Assembly (NCBI GenBank): GCA_036824045.1
Contig: DAITAZ010000011.1
Coordinates: forward strand, 1-64,000
Direction: 5' to 3'
Length of the DNA stretch: 64,000 nucleotides
DNA from: DAITAZ01 sp036824045
GTDB lineage: Bacteria > Pseudomonadota > Gammaproteobacteria > Burkholderiales > Rhodocyclaceae
Part shown: in pieces, positions 7,835 to 17,180 of the stretch
Layout: each line of letters starts with the position of its first letter
How positions within the stretch are numbered: the stretch's first letter is position 1
Position numbers and translations under genes: made by a program
The notes under the pieces: model-generated
Database searches by the model: none
The model's input: the letters and a program-made list of their open reading frames with translations, nothing else
Told to the model about the DNA's origin: nothing

Positions 7835-9091
7835 ATGAGTGGTGTGATGCGTTTGTTAAGTCCCTTTGAAGAGGCGCCTTCCTGCCCGGATGCACTGGCC
7901 GGACCGGCGCGCGTCTCGTCCGTGGTGCAACCCGGACGCAGCCTCTCCATCCTCCACACCATTGCGCACCTGGCCAAGGATACCGGGGGCACGGCCCGTT
8001 GCGTGCCGCCCCTCGCCGACCAGTTGGTGCAACAGGGTCACAAGGTGAAGGTGGTGACCCAGGTGCAACCCGGGGTCGCCCAGGTGATGCCCCACGATGC
8101 CCGAGTTTCGGTTCTGCCGGTTTGGCAGGGCGGGGCGCTGGCGCGTCTGAACGCCTTCCACCATGAACTGGAAGGGCTGGCCCGGGATCACGGTATCTCG
8201 CTCATCCACGACCACGGCGTGTGGTTGCCCAACAACCATCTCTCGGCCGCGGTGGCGCGCCGTCATGGCCTGCCCCGGGTGGTGAGCGTGCACGGCATGC
8301 TGGACCGCTGGTCCCTGGATCAGGGCAAGCTCAAGAAGCGCCTGGCCTGGCTGGCGTATCAGGGGCGGGATCTGCGCACCGCCAGCCTGCTCCACGCCAC
8401 TGCGGACAAGGAGCTTGCCGATATCCGGGCCCTGGGCCTGACCAACCCGGTGGCGGTGATCCCGAACGGGATCGAGTTCCCGCAGGACGTGGATCGTCTG
8501 CCCCGGCGCCAGGGCGAGCCCCGGCGCGCCCTGTTCATGAGCCGCATCCATCCCAAGAAGGGCTTGCTCGATCTCGTCCGCGCCTGGGCCCGGCTCAATC
8601 CCGCCGGCTGGGAACTGGTGATCGCCGGCCCCGACGAGGGGGGCTACCAGCGGGTGGTGGAGCAGGAGGTGGACCGCCTGGGACTGCGGGGAAGCATCCA
8701 TTTCATCGGTCCCCAGGACGACGCACACAAATGGGAATGCTATGCCCGGGCCGACCTTTTCGTGTTGCCCACCTATAGCGAGAACTTCGGCCTGGTGGTG
8801 GCGGAGGCGCTGGCCTGCAAGGTGCCGGTGGTCACCACTCGCGGTGCCCCCTGGGAGGGGCTGGAAACCCACCGTTGCGGCTGGTGGACCGACATCGGCG
8901 AAGCGCCGCTGGTGGGGGCGCTGGGCCGTGCCCTGGCCACGGACGATGCCCAACTTGCCGCCATGGGCGAGCGGGGGCGGCAGTGGGTGCTCGAGGATTT
9001 CAGTTGGGAGCGGGTGGCCGAGTCGTTCGCCGACTGCTACCGCTGGCTCGTCGTGGGCGGCGTCAGGCCAGCCCACATCCACCTTGCCTGA
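7835..9091 (+). CDS. Glycosyltransferase family 4
   Basis: A 418-residue GT-B-fold transferase. After a ~30-residue lead it reads ILHTIAHLAKDTGGTARCVP (acceptor-side glycine-rich start), IHDHGVWLPNNH and VVSVHGMLDRW. The C-terminal donor domain has LFMSRIHPKKGLLDLVRAW and the E(x7)E segment YSENFGLVVAEALACKVPV. No signal or membrane segment is seen, so it acts at the cytoplasmic face. I chose ATG 7835 (ACGAGG about 10 bases upstream); the frame is open 85 codons earlier but that part is not protein-like. The gene at 51028-52179 is a close paralog sharing nearly every motif. It is followed 21 bases later by a secreted glycoside hydrolase. Sugar specificity is unknown. Confidence 0.92.
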   Translation: MSGVMRLLSPFEEAPSCPDALAGPARVSSVVQPGRSLSILHTIAHLAKDTGGTARCVPPLADQLVQQGHKVKVVTQVQPGVAQVMPHDARVSVLPVWQGGALARLNAFHHELEGLARDHGISLIHDHGVWLPNNHLSAAVARRHGLPRVVSVHGMLDRWSLDQGKLKKRLAWLAYQGRDLRTASLLHATADKELADIRALGLTNPVAVIPNGIEFPQDVDRLPRRQGEPRRALFMSRIHPKKGLLDLVRAWARLNPAGWELVIAGPDEGGYQRVVEQEVDRLGLRGSIHFIGPQDDAHKWECYARADLFVLPTYSENFGLVVAEALACKVPVVTTRGAPWEGLETHRCGWWTDIGEAPLVGALGRALATDDAQLAAMGERGRQWVLEDFSWERVAESFADCYRWLVVGGVRPAHIHLA

Positions 9092-9112
9092 GTGCCGGCG
9101 CGGCCCAGGCAA

Positions 9113-10594
9113 ATGCATACCGGCACGGGGGCTTCCTGCTCGCCATCCCCGGCCCGCCGGTCCGCCTCCAGACGTTTGACGCGATCCGGCGTGTTCCGGG
9201 GCTGCCTCGGACTCGCGGCCGCCATGTTCGTCGGCCTGTGTGCGGCCTGCACGCCGCTCCCGCCGGCGGGCGAGCCCTTGCGTCTGCACCCCGCCAACAG
9301 CCGCTATTTCGAACTGCTGGGCAAGCCGTTGTTGCTGGTGGGGGGCGGCGAGCACTATGGCGCGGTGATCAATCAGGATTTCGACTACGTCGCCTATCTC
9401 GACACGCTGGCCCGGGATGGCCTCAATCTCACCCGCGTGTTCACCGGCACCCATGTGGAGAACGGACTGCGGCCCTGGAACGTCATGGCGCCGGCCCCCG
9501 GGCGGCTGCTGGCGCCCTGGGCCCGTTCCGGGATGCCCGGTTATGTCCAGGGGGGCGACAAGTTCGACCTTACCCGCTGGGACGATGCCTACTTTGCCCG
9601 GTTGAAGGATTTCATCGCCCAGGCGCGCAAGCGGGGCGTGGTAGTGGAACTCACCCTGTTCAGCGCCCACTACGAGGAATGGCCGCATTCACCCCTCAAT
9701 CCGGCCAACAACGTAAACGGAATGGGCCCGGTGAATTGCGAGCAGGTGCACCATCTGGCGGACAGCCGGATCACCCAGGTGCAGGAAGCATTGACCGTCA
9801 AGCTCGTCACCGAGCTCAATGAGTTCGACAACCTCTACTACGAGCTCATCAACGAGCCCTACATGAAGTGCGGTGCCACCGATGCGTGGCAGGCCCACGT
9901 GGCCCGGCTGATCGCCCGTACCGAGGCGGCGCTGCCCCGCCGACACCTGGTGGCGCAGAACATCGCCAACGGCGCCGCCCGGGTGGAGCGGCTGCCCGAG
10001 GGGATTTCCATCCTCAACTTCCATTACGCCAGCCCGCCCGATGCGGTGGCCGCCAACGCCCCTCTGCGGGTGCCGGTGGCGTTCGATGAATCCGGCTTCC
10101 GCGGGCCGGAGGACGCGGTGTACCGGCGCCAGGCCTGGGAGTTCGTGATGGCGGGCGGGGCGGTGTTCAACAATCTGGACTGGAGCTTTACCGTGGCCTC
10201 CCCCACCGGCCACAACCGGGAGTGGGACAAGGGGCTGGGCGGTGGTGGCCCGGCGCTGCGCCGGGCGCTGGGGGCCCTGGGGCGCTTCATCCACGGCTTC
10301 GACTTCGTGCGCATGGCGCCGGATCAGGATGTGATCCAGGGCGGGCTGCCGCCGGGGGCGGTGGCCTACGCCCTGGCAGAACCGGGGCGCCAGTACGCCA
10401 TCCACGTGCACAGCCCCCAGGCCTTGTCGCTGCAACTGGCCTTGCCTCCGGGGGCGTACCGGGTGGAGTGGGTGGATACGGGCACGGGCGACGTTCTGGC
10501 CAGCGAAGGCTTCCGCCACGGTGGCGGGAGCCGGACCCTGGCCTCGCCCGCTTTCTCGCAGGACGTGGCGCTGGCAATCCGCGCCCGGGAGTGA
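9113..10594 (+). CDS. Secreted clan-A glycoside hydrolase (cellulase/GH5-like)
   Basis: A 493-residue protein with a basic N-terminus and hydrophobic segment ending in AAMFVGLCAAC, a possible but imperfect lipobox, so it is exported and perhaps lipid-anchored. The (beta/alpha)8 region has the expected pair of catalytic glutamates: YYELINEPY (Glu248, acid/base, in the NEP motif) and VAFDESGF (Glu326, nucleophile). A small beta-domain (YRVEWVDTGTGDVLASEGF) closes the protein. A GTG at 9092, directly after the upstream stop, is an alternative start. It is co-oriented with the glycosyltransferase just upstream, suggesting a hydrolase acting on the same envelope or exopolysaccharide. The substrate is not deducible. 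Confidence 0.82.
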   Translation: MHTGTGASCSPSPARRSASRRLTRSGVFRGCLGLAAAMFVGLCAACTPLPPAGEPLRLHPANSRYFELLGKPLLLVGGGEHYGAVINQDFDYVAYLDTLARDGLNLTRVFTGTHVENGLRPWNVMAPAPGRLLAPWARSGMPGYVQGGDKFDLTRWDDAYFARLKDFIAQARKRGVVVELTLFSAHYEEWPHSPLNPANNVNGMGPVNCEQVHHLADSRITQVQEALTVKLVTELNEFDNLYYELINEPYMKCGATDAWQAHVARLIARTEAALPRRHLVAQNIANGAARVERLPEGISILNFHYASPPDAVAANAPLRVPVAFDESGFRGPEDAVYRRQAWEFVMAGGAVFNNLDWSFTVASPTGHNREWDKGLGGGGPALRRALGALGRFIHGFDFVRMAPDQDVIQGGLPPGAVAYALAEPGRQYAIHVHSPQALSLQLALPPGAYRVEWVDTGTGDVLASEGFRHGGGSRTLASPAFSQDVALAIRARE

Positions 10595-10616
10595 GCGGCC
10601 GTGCGGGGCGCGGCGT

Positions 10617-11069
10617 TCAGTGGCCGGCGTGCGCGCCGCCGGGGCCGGCCGCCGGCGCGGCAGCGGCCTTGAGCGGCTCGAAGCGGGCCTGCTCGGTTCG
10701 CCCGTCGGGGGCGGTGATGCTCACCACGGCCTTCAAGTCCGGGTTGGAGGCATAGCTGGCGCTGCCCCGGAGCCGGTTCTCCCCGTCCGGCACCAGCGTG
10801 GCGACGGCCTTGCCCTGGGGCGAGAGCAGGGTAACCGTACCCTTGTAGCCCTGGCTGGGCTGCTTCTTGTCGCCGTGATCGGTGAGGTAGACCAGCACCG
10901 GGTTGTCCCGGGCCTCCTTGCTGTTTTTGACCACCACCAGTTCAAAGTGCCAGGCACCGGCCATGCGGATCTGGCCGCCATGGGGGGCGGCCATCTTGTC
11001 CAGGGTGGCGTCGTCGTGGGCCAGGGCGGGGAAGGCGGCCAGGGCGAGGATGAGCAGGGATGCACGCAT
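10617..11069 (-). CDS. Small periplasmic protein at the end of the metal-efflux operon
   Basis: A 150-residue protein with a clear signal peptide (MRASLLILALAAFPALA). The mature part begins HDDATLDKMAAPHGGQIRM and ends PGGAHAGH, leaving several His residues at both ends that could bind metal. The middle is predicted beta-rich (FELVVVKNSKEARDNPVLVYLTDHGDKK). It resembles small periplasmic proteins encoded with heavy-metal RND pumps; I do not recognise a named family. It lies 31 bases after the pump gene in the same direction, so it is most likely the last gene of the operon. Confidence 0.75.
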   Translation of the reverse strand: MRASLLILALAAFPALAHDDATLDKMAAPHGGQIRMAGAWHFELVVVKNSKEARDNPVLVYLTDHGDKKQPSQGYKGTVTLLSPQGKAVATLVPDGENRLRGSASYASNPDLKAVVSITAPDGRTEQARFEPLKAAAAPAAGPGGAHAGH

Positions 11070-11100
11070 CGGAGTCTCCAGAGGTTGCGGTGGTCAGGAT

Positions 11101-14100
11101 TCAATAAGCGTCGCTGCCTTTGAGGGCGAGCAGGCGTTGCAGGGGCGGTTCGCCCCAGCGCAGGAACATCACCGGGGTGAGCAGGGTGTCGAGCACGGTG
11201 GCGCTGATGAGGCCGCCGAAGATCACCACCGCCACCGGGTGCAGGATCTCCTTGCCCGGGGCGTCGGCGGCCAGCAGCAGCGGCACCAGCGCCAGGGCCG
11301 CCACCGAGGCGGTCATCAGCACCGGGGTGAGCCGCTCCAGCGAGCCGCGCACCACCAGCGCCGGGCCGAAGGTTTCGCCCTCGAAGGCGGCCAGGTTGAT
11401 GTAGTGGCTGATCTTGAGGATGCCGTTGCGGGTGGCGATGCCCGCCAGGGTCACGAATCCCACCAGGGCTGCCACCGACAGGGGCTGCCCGGCCAGCCAC
11501 AGGGCGGCCACGCCGCCCACCAGCGCCAGGGGGATGTTGGCCATGATCACCCCGGCCAGCAGGGCGGAGCGGTAGCGGCTGTAGAGCACGATGAACACCA
11601 GGGCCAGGCTGCCCACCGCCAGCCCGGCGATGAGGCGGGTGGCTTCCTCCTGGGCCTGAAACTGGCCTTCCAGCGCCACCGAGTAGCCCTCCGGCAAGGG
11701 CTGGCGGGCCAGTTCGGCGCGGATGTCCGCCACCAGGGCGGAGAGGTCGCGCCCCGCTGCGTTGGCGGCGATGACGATGCGGCGGCGGCCGTTGTCCCGG
11801 CTCACCTGGTTGGGCCCATCGGCCTCCACCACCTGGGCGAGCTGGCCCAGGGGCACGCGCCCGCCCGGGGTTTCCACCAGCAAACTGCCAAGGCCCATGT
11901 CGCCCCGCGCGCCTTCGGGCAGGCGCAGCACCACGTCGAAGCGGCGGTTGCCTTCGATCACCTGGGAGACCCGCTCGCCGCCCACCAGCGTTTCCAGGGC
12001 CTTGAGCAGTTGCGGCGGCGCCACGCCGTAGCGGGCGGCGGCGGCGTAGTCGAGGGCCACCCGCAGTTGCGGGATGCGCACCTGCTTTTCCACCGCCAGG
12101 TCGGTGACGCCGGGAATGGCTGCCAGCCGGGCGCGCAGGCCTTCGGCCTGGGCGCGCAGCACGTCCAGATCGTCGCCGTAGATTTTCAGCGCCACCTGGG
12201 CGCGCACGCCGGAGAGCAGATGGTCCAGCCGGTGGGAGATGGGCTGGCCGACGCTGACCGAGGCGGGCAGTACCGCCAGCCGGGCCCGGATCTCCTGCAC
12301 CACGTCTGCCCGGGGGCGGCCGAGGGGGGCCAGATCCACGTCCAGTTCCGAGTAATGGACCCCTTCCGCGTGCTCGTCCAGTTCCGCCCGGCCGGTGCGC
12401 CGCCCTACCTTGGTCACCTCGGGTACGGCGCGGATCAGGTTTTCGGCCAGGGTGCCGATGCGGTTGCTTTCGGTGAGCGCGGCGCCCGGCTCCAGCAGCA
12501 CGTTGACGGTGAGGGTGCCCTCGTTGAACGGTGGCAGGAAGCTGCGGGGCAGGAGCAGCAAGCCCGCGGCGGCCAGGGCCACCGCCGTGGCCGCCGCGCC
12601 CAGCAGCGGCCTGCCGTGGCGGAAGGACCAGGCCAGCAGTTTTTCGTCCCGCCGCTTGAGCCAGGCCACCAGGGCGCTGTCGCCATGGCCCAGGTTGCCC
12701 ATGCCGGGCAACAGGTAGTAGCACAGCACGGGGGTGACGGTGAGCGCCACCACCAGGCTGGCGAGGATGGAAACGATGTAAGCCACGCCCAGGGGGGCGA
12801 ACAGCCGCCCTTCGATGCCCGGCAGGGCAAAGAGCGGTACGAACACGAGCACCACGGTGAGGGTGGCGATGACCACGCCGGAGCGCACCTCCTTGGATGC
12901 CGCGGCCACCGTGGCCAGCAGGGCCGCCGGGGCGAGGGCGCCCCCGGCCCGGCTTCGGGCCTCGCGCAGGCGGCGCAGCACGTTTTCCACGTCCACCACC
13001 GCATCGTCCACCAGCTCGCCGATGGCGATGGCCAGCCCGCCCAGGGTCATGGTGTTGATGGACAGGCCGAAGGCATGGAATACCAGGGCCGCCACCAGCA
13101 GCGACAAAGGGATGGCGGTGAGCGAGATGGCCGTGGTGCGGGCGCTGGCGAGAAAGGCGAAGAGCACCACCGCCACCAGCACGGCGCCGTCGCGCAGGGC
13201 TTCCTGCACGTTGCCCAGCGCCGCTTCGATGAAATCCGCCTGACGGAAGAGGATCTCCGGCCGGGCCAGGCCGGCGGGCATGGCCTGGGCCAGCTCGGCC
13301 AGCGCGGCTTCCACGGCTCGGGTCAGCACCACGGTGTCGGCCGCAGGCTGCTTTTGCACTGACAGGATCACCGCTGGCCGGCCGTTGAGGCTGGCATCCC
13401 CGCGCTTGACGCCGGCGCCCAGGTTCACCTGGGCGACCTGCCGCAGCAGGATGGCCTGGCCGTTGCGGCTGGTCACCGGCAGGTTCTGCAGGTCTTCCAG
13501 CCGGTTGGTGCGGCCCAGGTGGCGGATCAGCAGTTCGCGCCCGCCTTGTTCGAGAAAGCCGCCCGCCGTGTTGCCGGCAAAGCCGCGCAGGGCTTCTTCC
13601 ACCTGGGCCAGGCTCACGCCCAGGGCGTTGAGGCGTTCGGGCTCCGGCGCTACCCGGTACTGCTTGACTTCGCCCCCCATGGGGATCACCTGGGCCACGC
13701 CGGGCAGGGTGAGCAGGCGCGGCCGCAGCACCCAGTCCGCGTATTCCCGGGCGGCGCGGGGGTTGATCTCCCGCGGGTCGGCGGGCAGTGCGATGAGCAG
13801 GATCTCGCCCATGATGGAGCTGACCGGCCCCATCTGCGGCGTCACCCCGGGCGGGAGTTGCTCCCGCACCAGCCCCAGCCGTTCGGCCACCTGCTGCCGA
13901 TGGCGCCAGATGTCGGTGCCCCAGTCGAATTCCACGAACAGGATGGACAGCCCCACGCCGGAAACGGAGCGCACCCGGACCACCCCGGGCATGCCGTTCA
14001 TGCTGGCCTCCAGGGGCGCGGTCACCAGTTGCTCCACTTCTTCCGGCGCCATGCCGCCGGCCTCGGTCATGAGGGTGACGGTGGGGCGGTTGAGGTCGGG

Positions 14101-14217
14101 AAACACGTCCACCGGCAGCCGGGCCGCCCGCCATCCGCCCAGGGCCAGCAGGGCCAGGGCGGCGGCCAGCACCAGCAGGCGGTTTCGCAGGCTGAAGTGA
14201 ATGATGTGGTCGAACAT
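11101..14217 (-). CDS. Heavy-metal efflux RND pump (CzcA/CusA family)
   Basis: A 1038-residue inner-membrane pump with the RND layout: TM1, large periplasmic loop, six-TM block, second loop, six-TM block. The opening RNRLLVLAAALALLALGGWRA and VFPDLNRPTVTLMTEAGGM are typical of the metal subfamily. The TM4 motif is AIGELVDDAVVDVENVLRRL rather than the DFG(x)IVDGAVV of Zn/Co/Cd pumps or AIG(A/V)MVDAA of Cu/Ag pumps. From memory of the TM4-based classification this is nearest the HME5 group suggested for nickel, but that is tentative. It forms a tripartite system with the adaptor (2 bases upstream) and the outer-membrane factor of this operon. Confidence 0.95.
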   Translation of the reverse strand: MFDHIIHFSLRNRLLVLAAALALLALGGWRAARLPVDVFPDLNRPTVTLMTEAGGMAPEEVEQLVTAPLEASMNGMPGVVRVRSVSGVGLSILFVEFDWGTDIWRHRQQVAERLGLVREQLPPGVTPQMGPVSSIMGEILLIALPADPREINPRAAREYADWVLRPRLLTLPGVAQVIPMGGEVKQYRVAPEPERLNALGVSLAQVEEALRGFAGNTAGGFLEQGGRELLIRHLGRTNRLEDLQNLPVTSRNGQAILLRQVAQVNLGAGVKRGDASLNGRPAVILSVQKQPAADTVVLTRAVEAALAELAQAMPAGLARPEILFRQADFIEAALGNVQEALRDGAVLVAVVLFAFLASARTTAISLTAIPLSLLVAALVFHAFGLSINTMTLGGLAIAIGELVDDAVVDVENVLRRLREARSRAGGALAPAALLATVAAASKEVRSGVVIATLTVVLVFVPLFALPGIEGRLFAPLGVAYIVSILASLVVALTVTPVLCYYLLPGMGNLGHGDSALVAWLKRRDEKLLAWSFRHGRPLLGAAATAVALAAAGLLLLPRSFLPPFNEGTLTVNVLLEPGAALTESNRIGTLAENLIRAVPEVTKVGRRTGRAELDEHAEGVHYSELDVDLAPLGRPRADVVQEIRARLAVLPASVSVGQPISHRLDHLLSGVRAQVALKIYGDDLDVLRAQAEGLRARLAAIPGVTDLAVEKQVRIPQLRVALDYAAAARYGVAPPQLLKALETLVGGERVSQVIEGNRRFDVVLRLPEGARGDMGLGSLLVETPGGRVPLGQLAQVVEADGPNQVSRDNGRRRIVIAANAAGRDLSALVADIRAELARQPLPEGYSVALEGQFQAQEEATRLIAGLAVGSLALVFIVLYSRYRSALLAGVIMANIPLALVGGVAALWLAGQPLSVAALVGFVTLAGIATRNGILKISHYINLAAFEGETFGPALVVRGSLERLTPVLMTASVAALALVPLLLAADAPGKEILHPVAVVIFGGLISATVLDTLLTPVMFLRWGEPPLQRLLALKGSDAY

Positions 14218-14219
14218 GA

Positions 14220-15326
14220 TCAGCGCGCCTGTTCCAGGGAGGACACGGCAATCACGACCACCCGTTCGCCCGGGCTGAGTCCCTCGGTCACCACCACCCG
14301 CTCGCCGTCCAGGGGCTGGGCGCTCACCCGGCGGGGGGCGAAGCGTTCGGCGCCGCTTTGCACCCAGACCCGCGCCTCCTCTCCGCTACGGGCCAGGGCG
14401 TCCCGGGGCAGGGCCACGCCGTCGAGCTTGTGCGCCGTGGGGGCCAGCACCCGCACCGGCTGGCCCACGCTCAGGGCCGGCGTCGCCTGACGGAAGCGGA
14501 ACAGCAGCGGGGTGGCCTGCTCGCGCAGGGCCCGGCCGGCGCCCACCAGGCTCAGCGGCAGGCTCTGCGCGCCGAGCACGGCGGTGGCTGTGGCGTCGGC
14601 GGCCAGGGGCTCGTTCTGATAGGCCAGGGCCTCCACCATCAGCCGCTCGGGGGCGACGATCTCGAACAGCACCTCCCGCGCTTCCACCACCTGGCCGGCC
14701 ACTGCGCTGGCCAGACTGACCACGCCGGCCACGGGCGCGCGGAGCACTTCGGCGGCGCTCAGGCTCGCCCCCAGCGCCGCCTGGCGCCGCTGCAGGCTGG
14801 CTACGTCCAGGCGGGCGGATTCCAGTTCCCGGGCGGGGATGCTGCCCTCCAGTTGCTCCAGCCGCGCCAGCCGGCGGCGGGCCTGATCGAGCTGATTGAG
14901 CAGTTCCAGTTGCTGGGTCTGCTGCCGGGCGCGTTCGATGGGGTCTTCCACGTGGCGGATGATGGCCAGGGTCTGGCCTTTGGCCACCCGTTGGCCCAGC
15001 ACCGGCAGCCCTGTCGGACCTGGCTCCACCCGGCCGGACTGGGCCGCCTGCACCCGCCCGCCGGCGTTGGGATCGGCGATCACCTTGCCCGCCAGCTCCA
15101 GGCTGCGGGGATGGCCGGCCAGTGTGGCGGGCTGGGTGCGCAGCCCCAGCAGCCGCTGGGCCGGCTTGGGAAAGAACACGCTGCCATCCGCCAGGCGCTG
15201 CGGGCGGCTGCCGTCCGCAGCGGCGGGCAAGGGGGGCGCTGCGCCGTGGTCGTGCCCTTCGTGGGCGGGGGCCGGGGGGGCGAGCAGCGCCCAGCCCAGG
15301 GCGAGGATGAGGGCGGGCAGTTTCAT
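14220..15326 (-). CDS. Efflux RND periplasmic adaptor (CzcB/CusB-like)
   Basis: A 368-residue membrane-fusion protein. The signal peptide (MKLPALILALGWALLAPPAPA) is followed by a His-rich HEGHDHG segment, a likely metal-binding entry site. The order lipoyl half, alpha-hairpin coiled coil (ARQQTQQLELLNQLDQARRR...), lipoyl half, beta-barrel is visible. ATG 15326 is preferred, nine codons inside the longest frame, because GGGAGG precedes it and it starts the signal peptide. It overlaps the upstream gene by four bases (ATGA) and ends two bases before the pump start. It links the inner-membrane pump to the outer-membrane channel and probably hands over metal. Confidence 0.92.
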   Translation of the reverse strand: MKLPALILALGWALLAPPAPAHEGHDHGAAPPLPAAADGSRPQRLADGSVFFPKPAQRLLGLRTQPATLAGHPRSLELAGKVIADPNAGGRVQAAQSGRVEPGPTGLPVLGQRVAKGQTLAIIRHVEDPIERARQQTQQLELLNQLDQARRRLARLEQLEGSIPARELESARLDVASLQRRQAALGASLSAAEVLRAPVAGVVSLASAVAGQVVEAREVLFEIVAPERLMVEALAYQNEPLAADATATAVLGAQSLPLSLVGAGRALREQATPLLFRFRQATPALSVGQPVRVLAPTAHKLDGVALPRDALARSGEEARVWVQSGAERFAPRRVSAQPLDGERVVVTEGLSPGERVVVIAVSSLEQAR

Positions 15327-15841
15327 GGGCGGCCTCCCGCGCGGCGGCGCCACAGCCCGGCAGCCAGGGCGGCGGCAAGGGCGCCACCCAGTGCCAGGCC
15401 GGCCCGCGGCAGGCCCGGCGCTTCGGCTGCCGGAGGAGCGGGCACTTCCAGCGTGGCGTTGAGGAGGTCCAGGGTATCGCCCGCCTGGATGGTGAACACC
15501 AGCGGGTGGCGCCCCGGGTGGGTCAGCGCCGGGGCCGCGACCAGAAAACTGCCGTCGCCCTGGGCTTGGGCCTGGGCGCGCAGATCCCCGCTTTCCAGCT
15601 CGATGCGGGCTTCGGTGACGGGTTCATTGCTTGGGGCGCGGTCCAGGTAGAGGCGCAGGGTTTCGCCTTCCACCACGGCCAGGAGCTGTAGCTCGGCGCT
15701 GAGCGCCTCGGCCCGGGGGGCAACCGGACGGGCCAGGGCCGGCGGTTCGGCGCCGTGGTCGTGGCCCGCATGGGCGCGCACCACGGGCGGGGCGCCGGCG
15801 AGCATGAGGATGGCGAGCGCCACGGGGAGGGGTGGTTTCAC
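15323..15841 (-). CDS. His-rich membrane protein between the outer-membrane factor and adaptor of the metal pump
   Basis: A 172-residue protein starting at GTG 15841, whose start overlaps the upstream stop (GTGA), and whose stop overlaps the adaptor start (ATGA). It has a signal peptide (PLPVALAILMLAGAPPVVRA), a mature N-terminus HAGHDHGAEPP, a beta-rich middle (EGETLRLYLDRAPSNEPVTEARIEL) and a C-terminal membrane anchor (AGLALGGALAAALAAGLWRRR). The domain looks like the extra N-terminal region sometimes fused to CzcB-type adaptors, here as a separate anchored protein. A role in capturing metal for the pump is inferred from its HxGHDHG motif and its position. Confidence 0.8.
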   Translation of the reverse strand: MKPPLPVALAILMLAGAPPVVRAHAGHDHGAEPPALARPVAPRAEALSAELQLLAVVEGETLRLYLDRAPSNEPVTEARIELESGDLRAQAQAQGDGSFLVAAPALTHPGRHPLVFTIQAGDTLDLLNATLEVPAPPAAEAPGLPRAGLALGGALAAALAAGLWRRRAGGRP

Positions 15842-17025
15842 GGCAGGATTCCTTGAGCTTGTTGCAGACGGCCCCGGGCCGCGATCAGGTTCAGGCGGGC
15901 GCGCTGGGCGGCCCGGTCGGCCTCCTGGGCGCTGGCCTGGGTGCGCAGCAGGGCGGCGAGGTCCAGCTCGCCCAACTGGTAGGCCTTGCGGGCGAGGCGC
16001 AGGTTTTCGGCAGCCAGGTGCTGGCGCTGGGCGGCCAGTTGGGTCAGGCGTTGGCCGGTTTCGGTTTCCAGCGCGGCGCGGCGCTGGTCCTGGCTGACCC
16101 GCTCGGCCTGCAGCCGCAGTTGGGCGTCGGCCAGATCCAGGTCCGCCTGGGCTTCGGCCACCTGGGCCCGATGGCGGGGGGCGCTGCCCAGGGGCAGGCG
16201 CAGGCGCAGGGCCAGGGAGTTGGCGTAGGGGTCGGCCAGATCCGCGCGCTCCCGGCGCACGCCCACGGCCAGTTCCGGGGCTTCGCGGGTGGTTTCCCGG
16301 GCCTCGCGTACCCGGGCCAGGGCGGCGCTGGTGGCCAGCCGGGCGGCGGCGAGGTTGGGGTGGCCGGGGGCGATTGCCGGAGCAGCCTCTGGCGCCGTTG
16401 GCTCGCCCTCGGGGACGGTGCCGGTGAGCAGGGCCAGGGCGGCGGCGGCTTCCTGCTCCCGGATGCTGGCTTCCTGCAGGGCGGCGTCGGCCGTGAGGCG
16501 CTCCGTGGCGGCCAAATTGGCGTCGAACCGGGAGGATTCCCCGACAGCAAGGCGGCGGCGCAGGTCCTGCTCCAGCGCCTGGGCGGTGTCCAGGCGGGTG
16601 CGGGCCAGCTCCGCATCCGACCGGGCCAGCGCCAGGGCGATCCAGGCTTCGCGCACTTCGCCCGCCAGTTGCAGGCGCAGCGCGTCGCGGACGGCGTCCA
16701 GGGCGTCCGCGTCGGCCATCGCCGCGGCCTGGCGGGCGCCCCGTTGTCCGGGCAGCCACAGGGGCAGGGCCAGTTCGACTTCGTGGTCGCGCAGGCCCTG
16801 GTTCTTGTAGGGGCGGTCGTTGCGGCTGGCGATGCTGACCGCGGCGGGGGCGGCCAGCCAGGCGTCGGCGACGCTGCGGCGGGCGGCGAGCGCCTGGGCG
16901 CGGCTTTCAAGCTGGCGGGCCTGGGGATGGCGCGTCCAGGCGGCGTCCACCAGGGCGCGCAGATCCGCTTGGGCGTGGGCGGTGCCCAGGCTGCAGGCGA
17001 GCCCGAGGTAAAGCAGGAAACGCAT
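15838..17025 (-). CDS. Outer-membrane efflux factor (TolC/CzcC family)
   Basis: A 395-residue TolC-superfamily protein. The signal peptide ends SLGTAHA, and two repeated coiled-coil OEP domains follow (ARQLESRAQALAARRSVADAW and later RHRAQVAEAQADLDLADAQL). No lipobox Cys is seen. ATG 17025 was chosen because GGAGAGGAG lies just upstream and it begins the signal peptide; the longer frame upstream is antisense-type filler. It supplies the outer-membrane channel of the metal efflux complex and overlaps the next gene by four bases. Confidence 0.93.
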   Translation of the reverse strand: MRFLLYLGLACSLGTAHAQADLRALVDAAWTRHPQARQLESRAQALAARRSVADAWLAAPAAVSIASRNDRPYKNQGLRDHEVELALPLWLPGQRGARQAAAMADADALDAVRDALRLQLAGEVREAWIALALARSDAELARTRLDTAQALEQDLRRRLAVGESSRFDANLAATERLTADAALQEASIREQEAAAALALLTGTVPEGEPTAPEAAPAIAPGHPNLAAARLATSAALARVREARETTREAPELAVGVRRERADLADPYANSLALRLRLPLGSAPRHRAQVAEAQADLDLADAQLRLQAERVSQDQRRAALETETGQRLTQLAAQRQHLAAENLRLARKAYQLGELDLAALLRTQASAQEADRAAQRARLNLIAARGRLQQAQGILP

Positions 17026-17180
17026 GTGCTCCTCTCCGATGCGCGCAGCCGCCACACCCGTGAAAGGGGGCGGCCGTCCGGTGCGGCAGGGCGGCCGGCT
17101 GGCTGCGCCAGGCATGGCGTGCGCAAGCACGGCGGCCCCTCAGGGCGCGGGGGAGGTCGGGCGGTGGCGCGCTCCCCCGT

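Noticed and set aside
10733..14251. Frame of 1172 codons on the minus strand over the metal pump
   Set aside because: It is a shifted reading of the pump gene, Pro/Arg/Gly-rich, and the in-frame pump sequence is clearly the real one.
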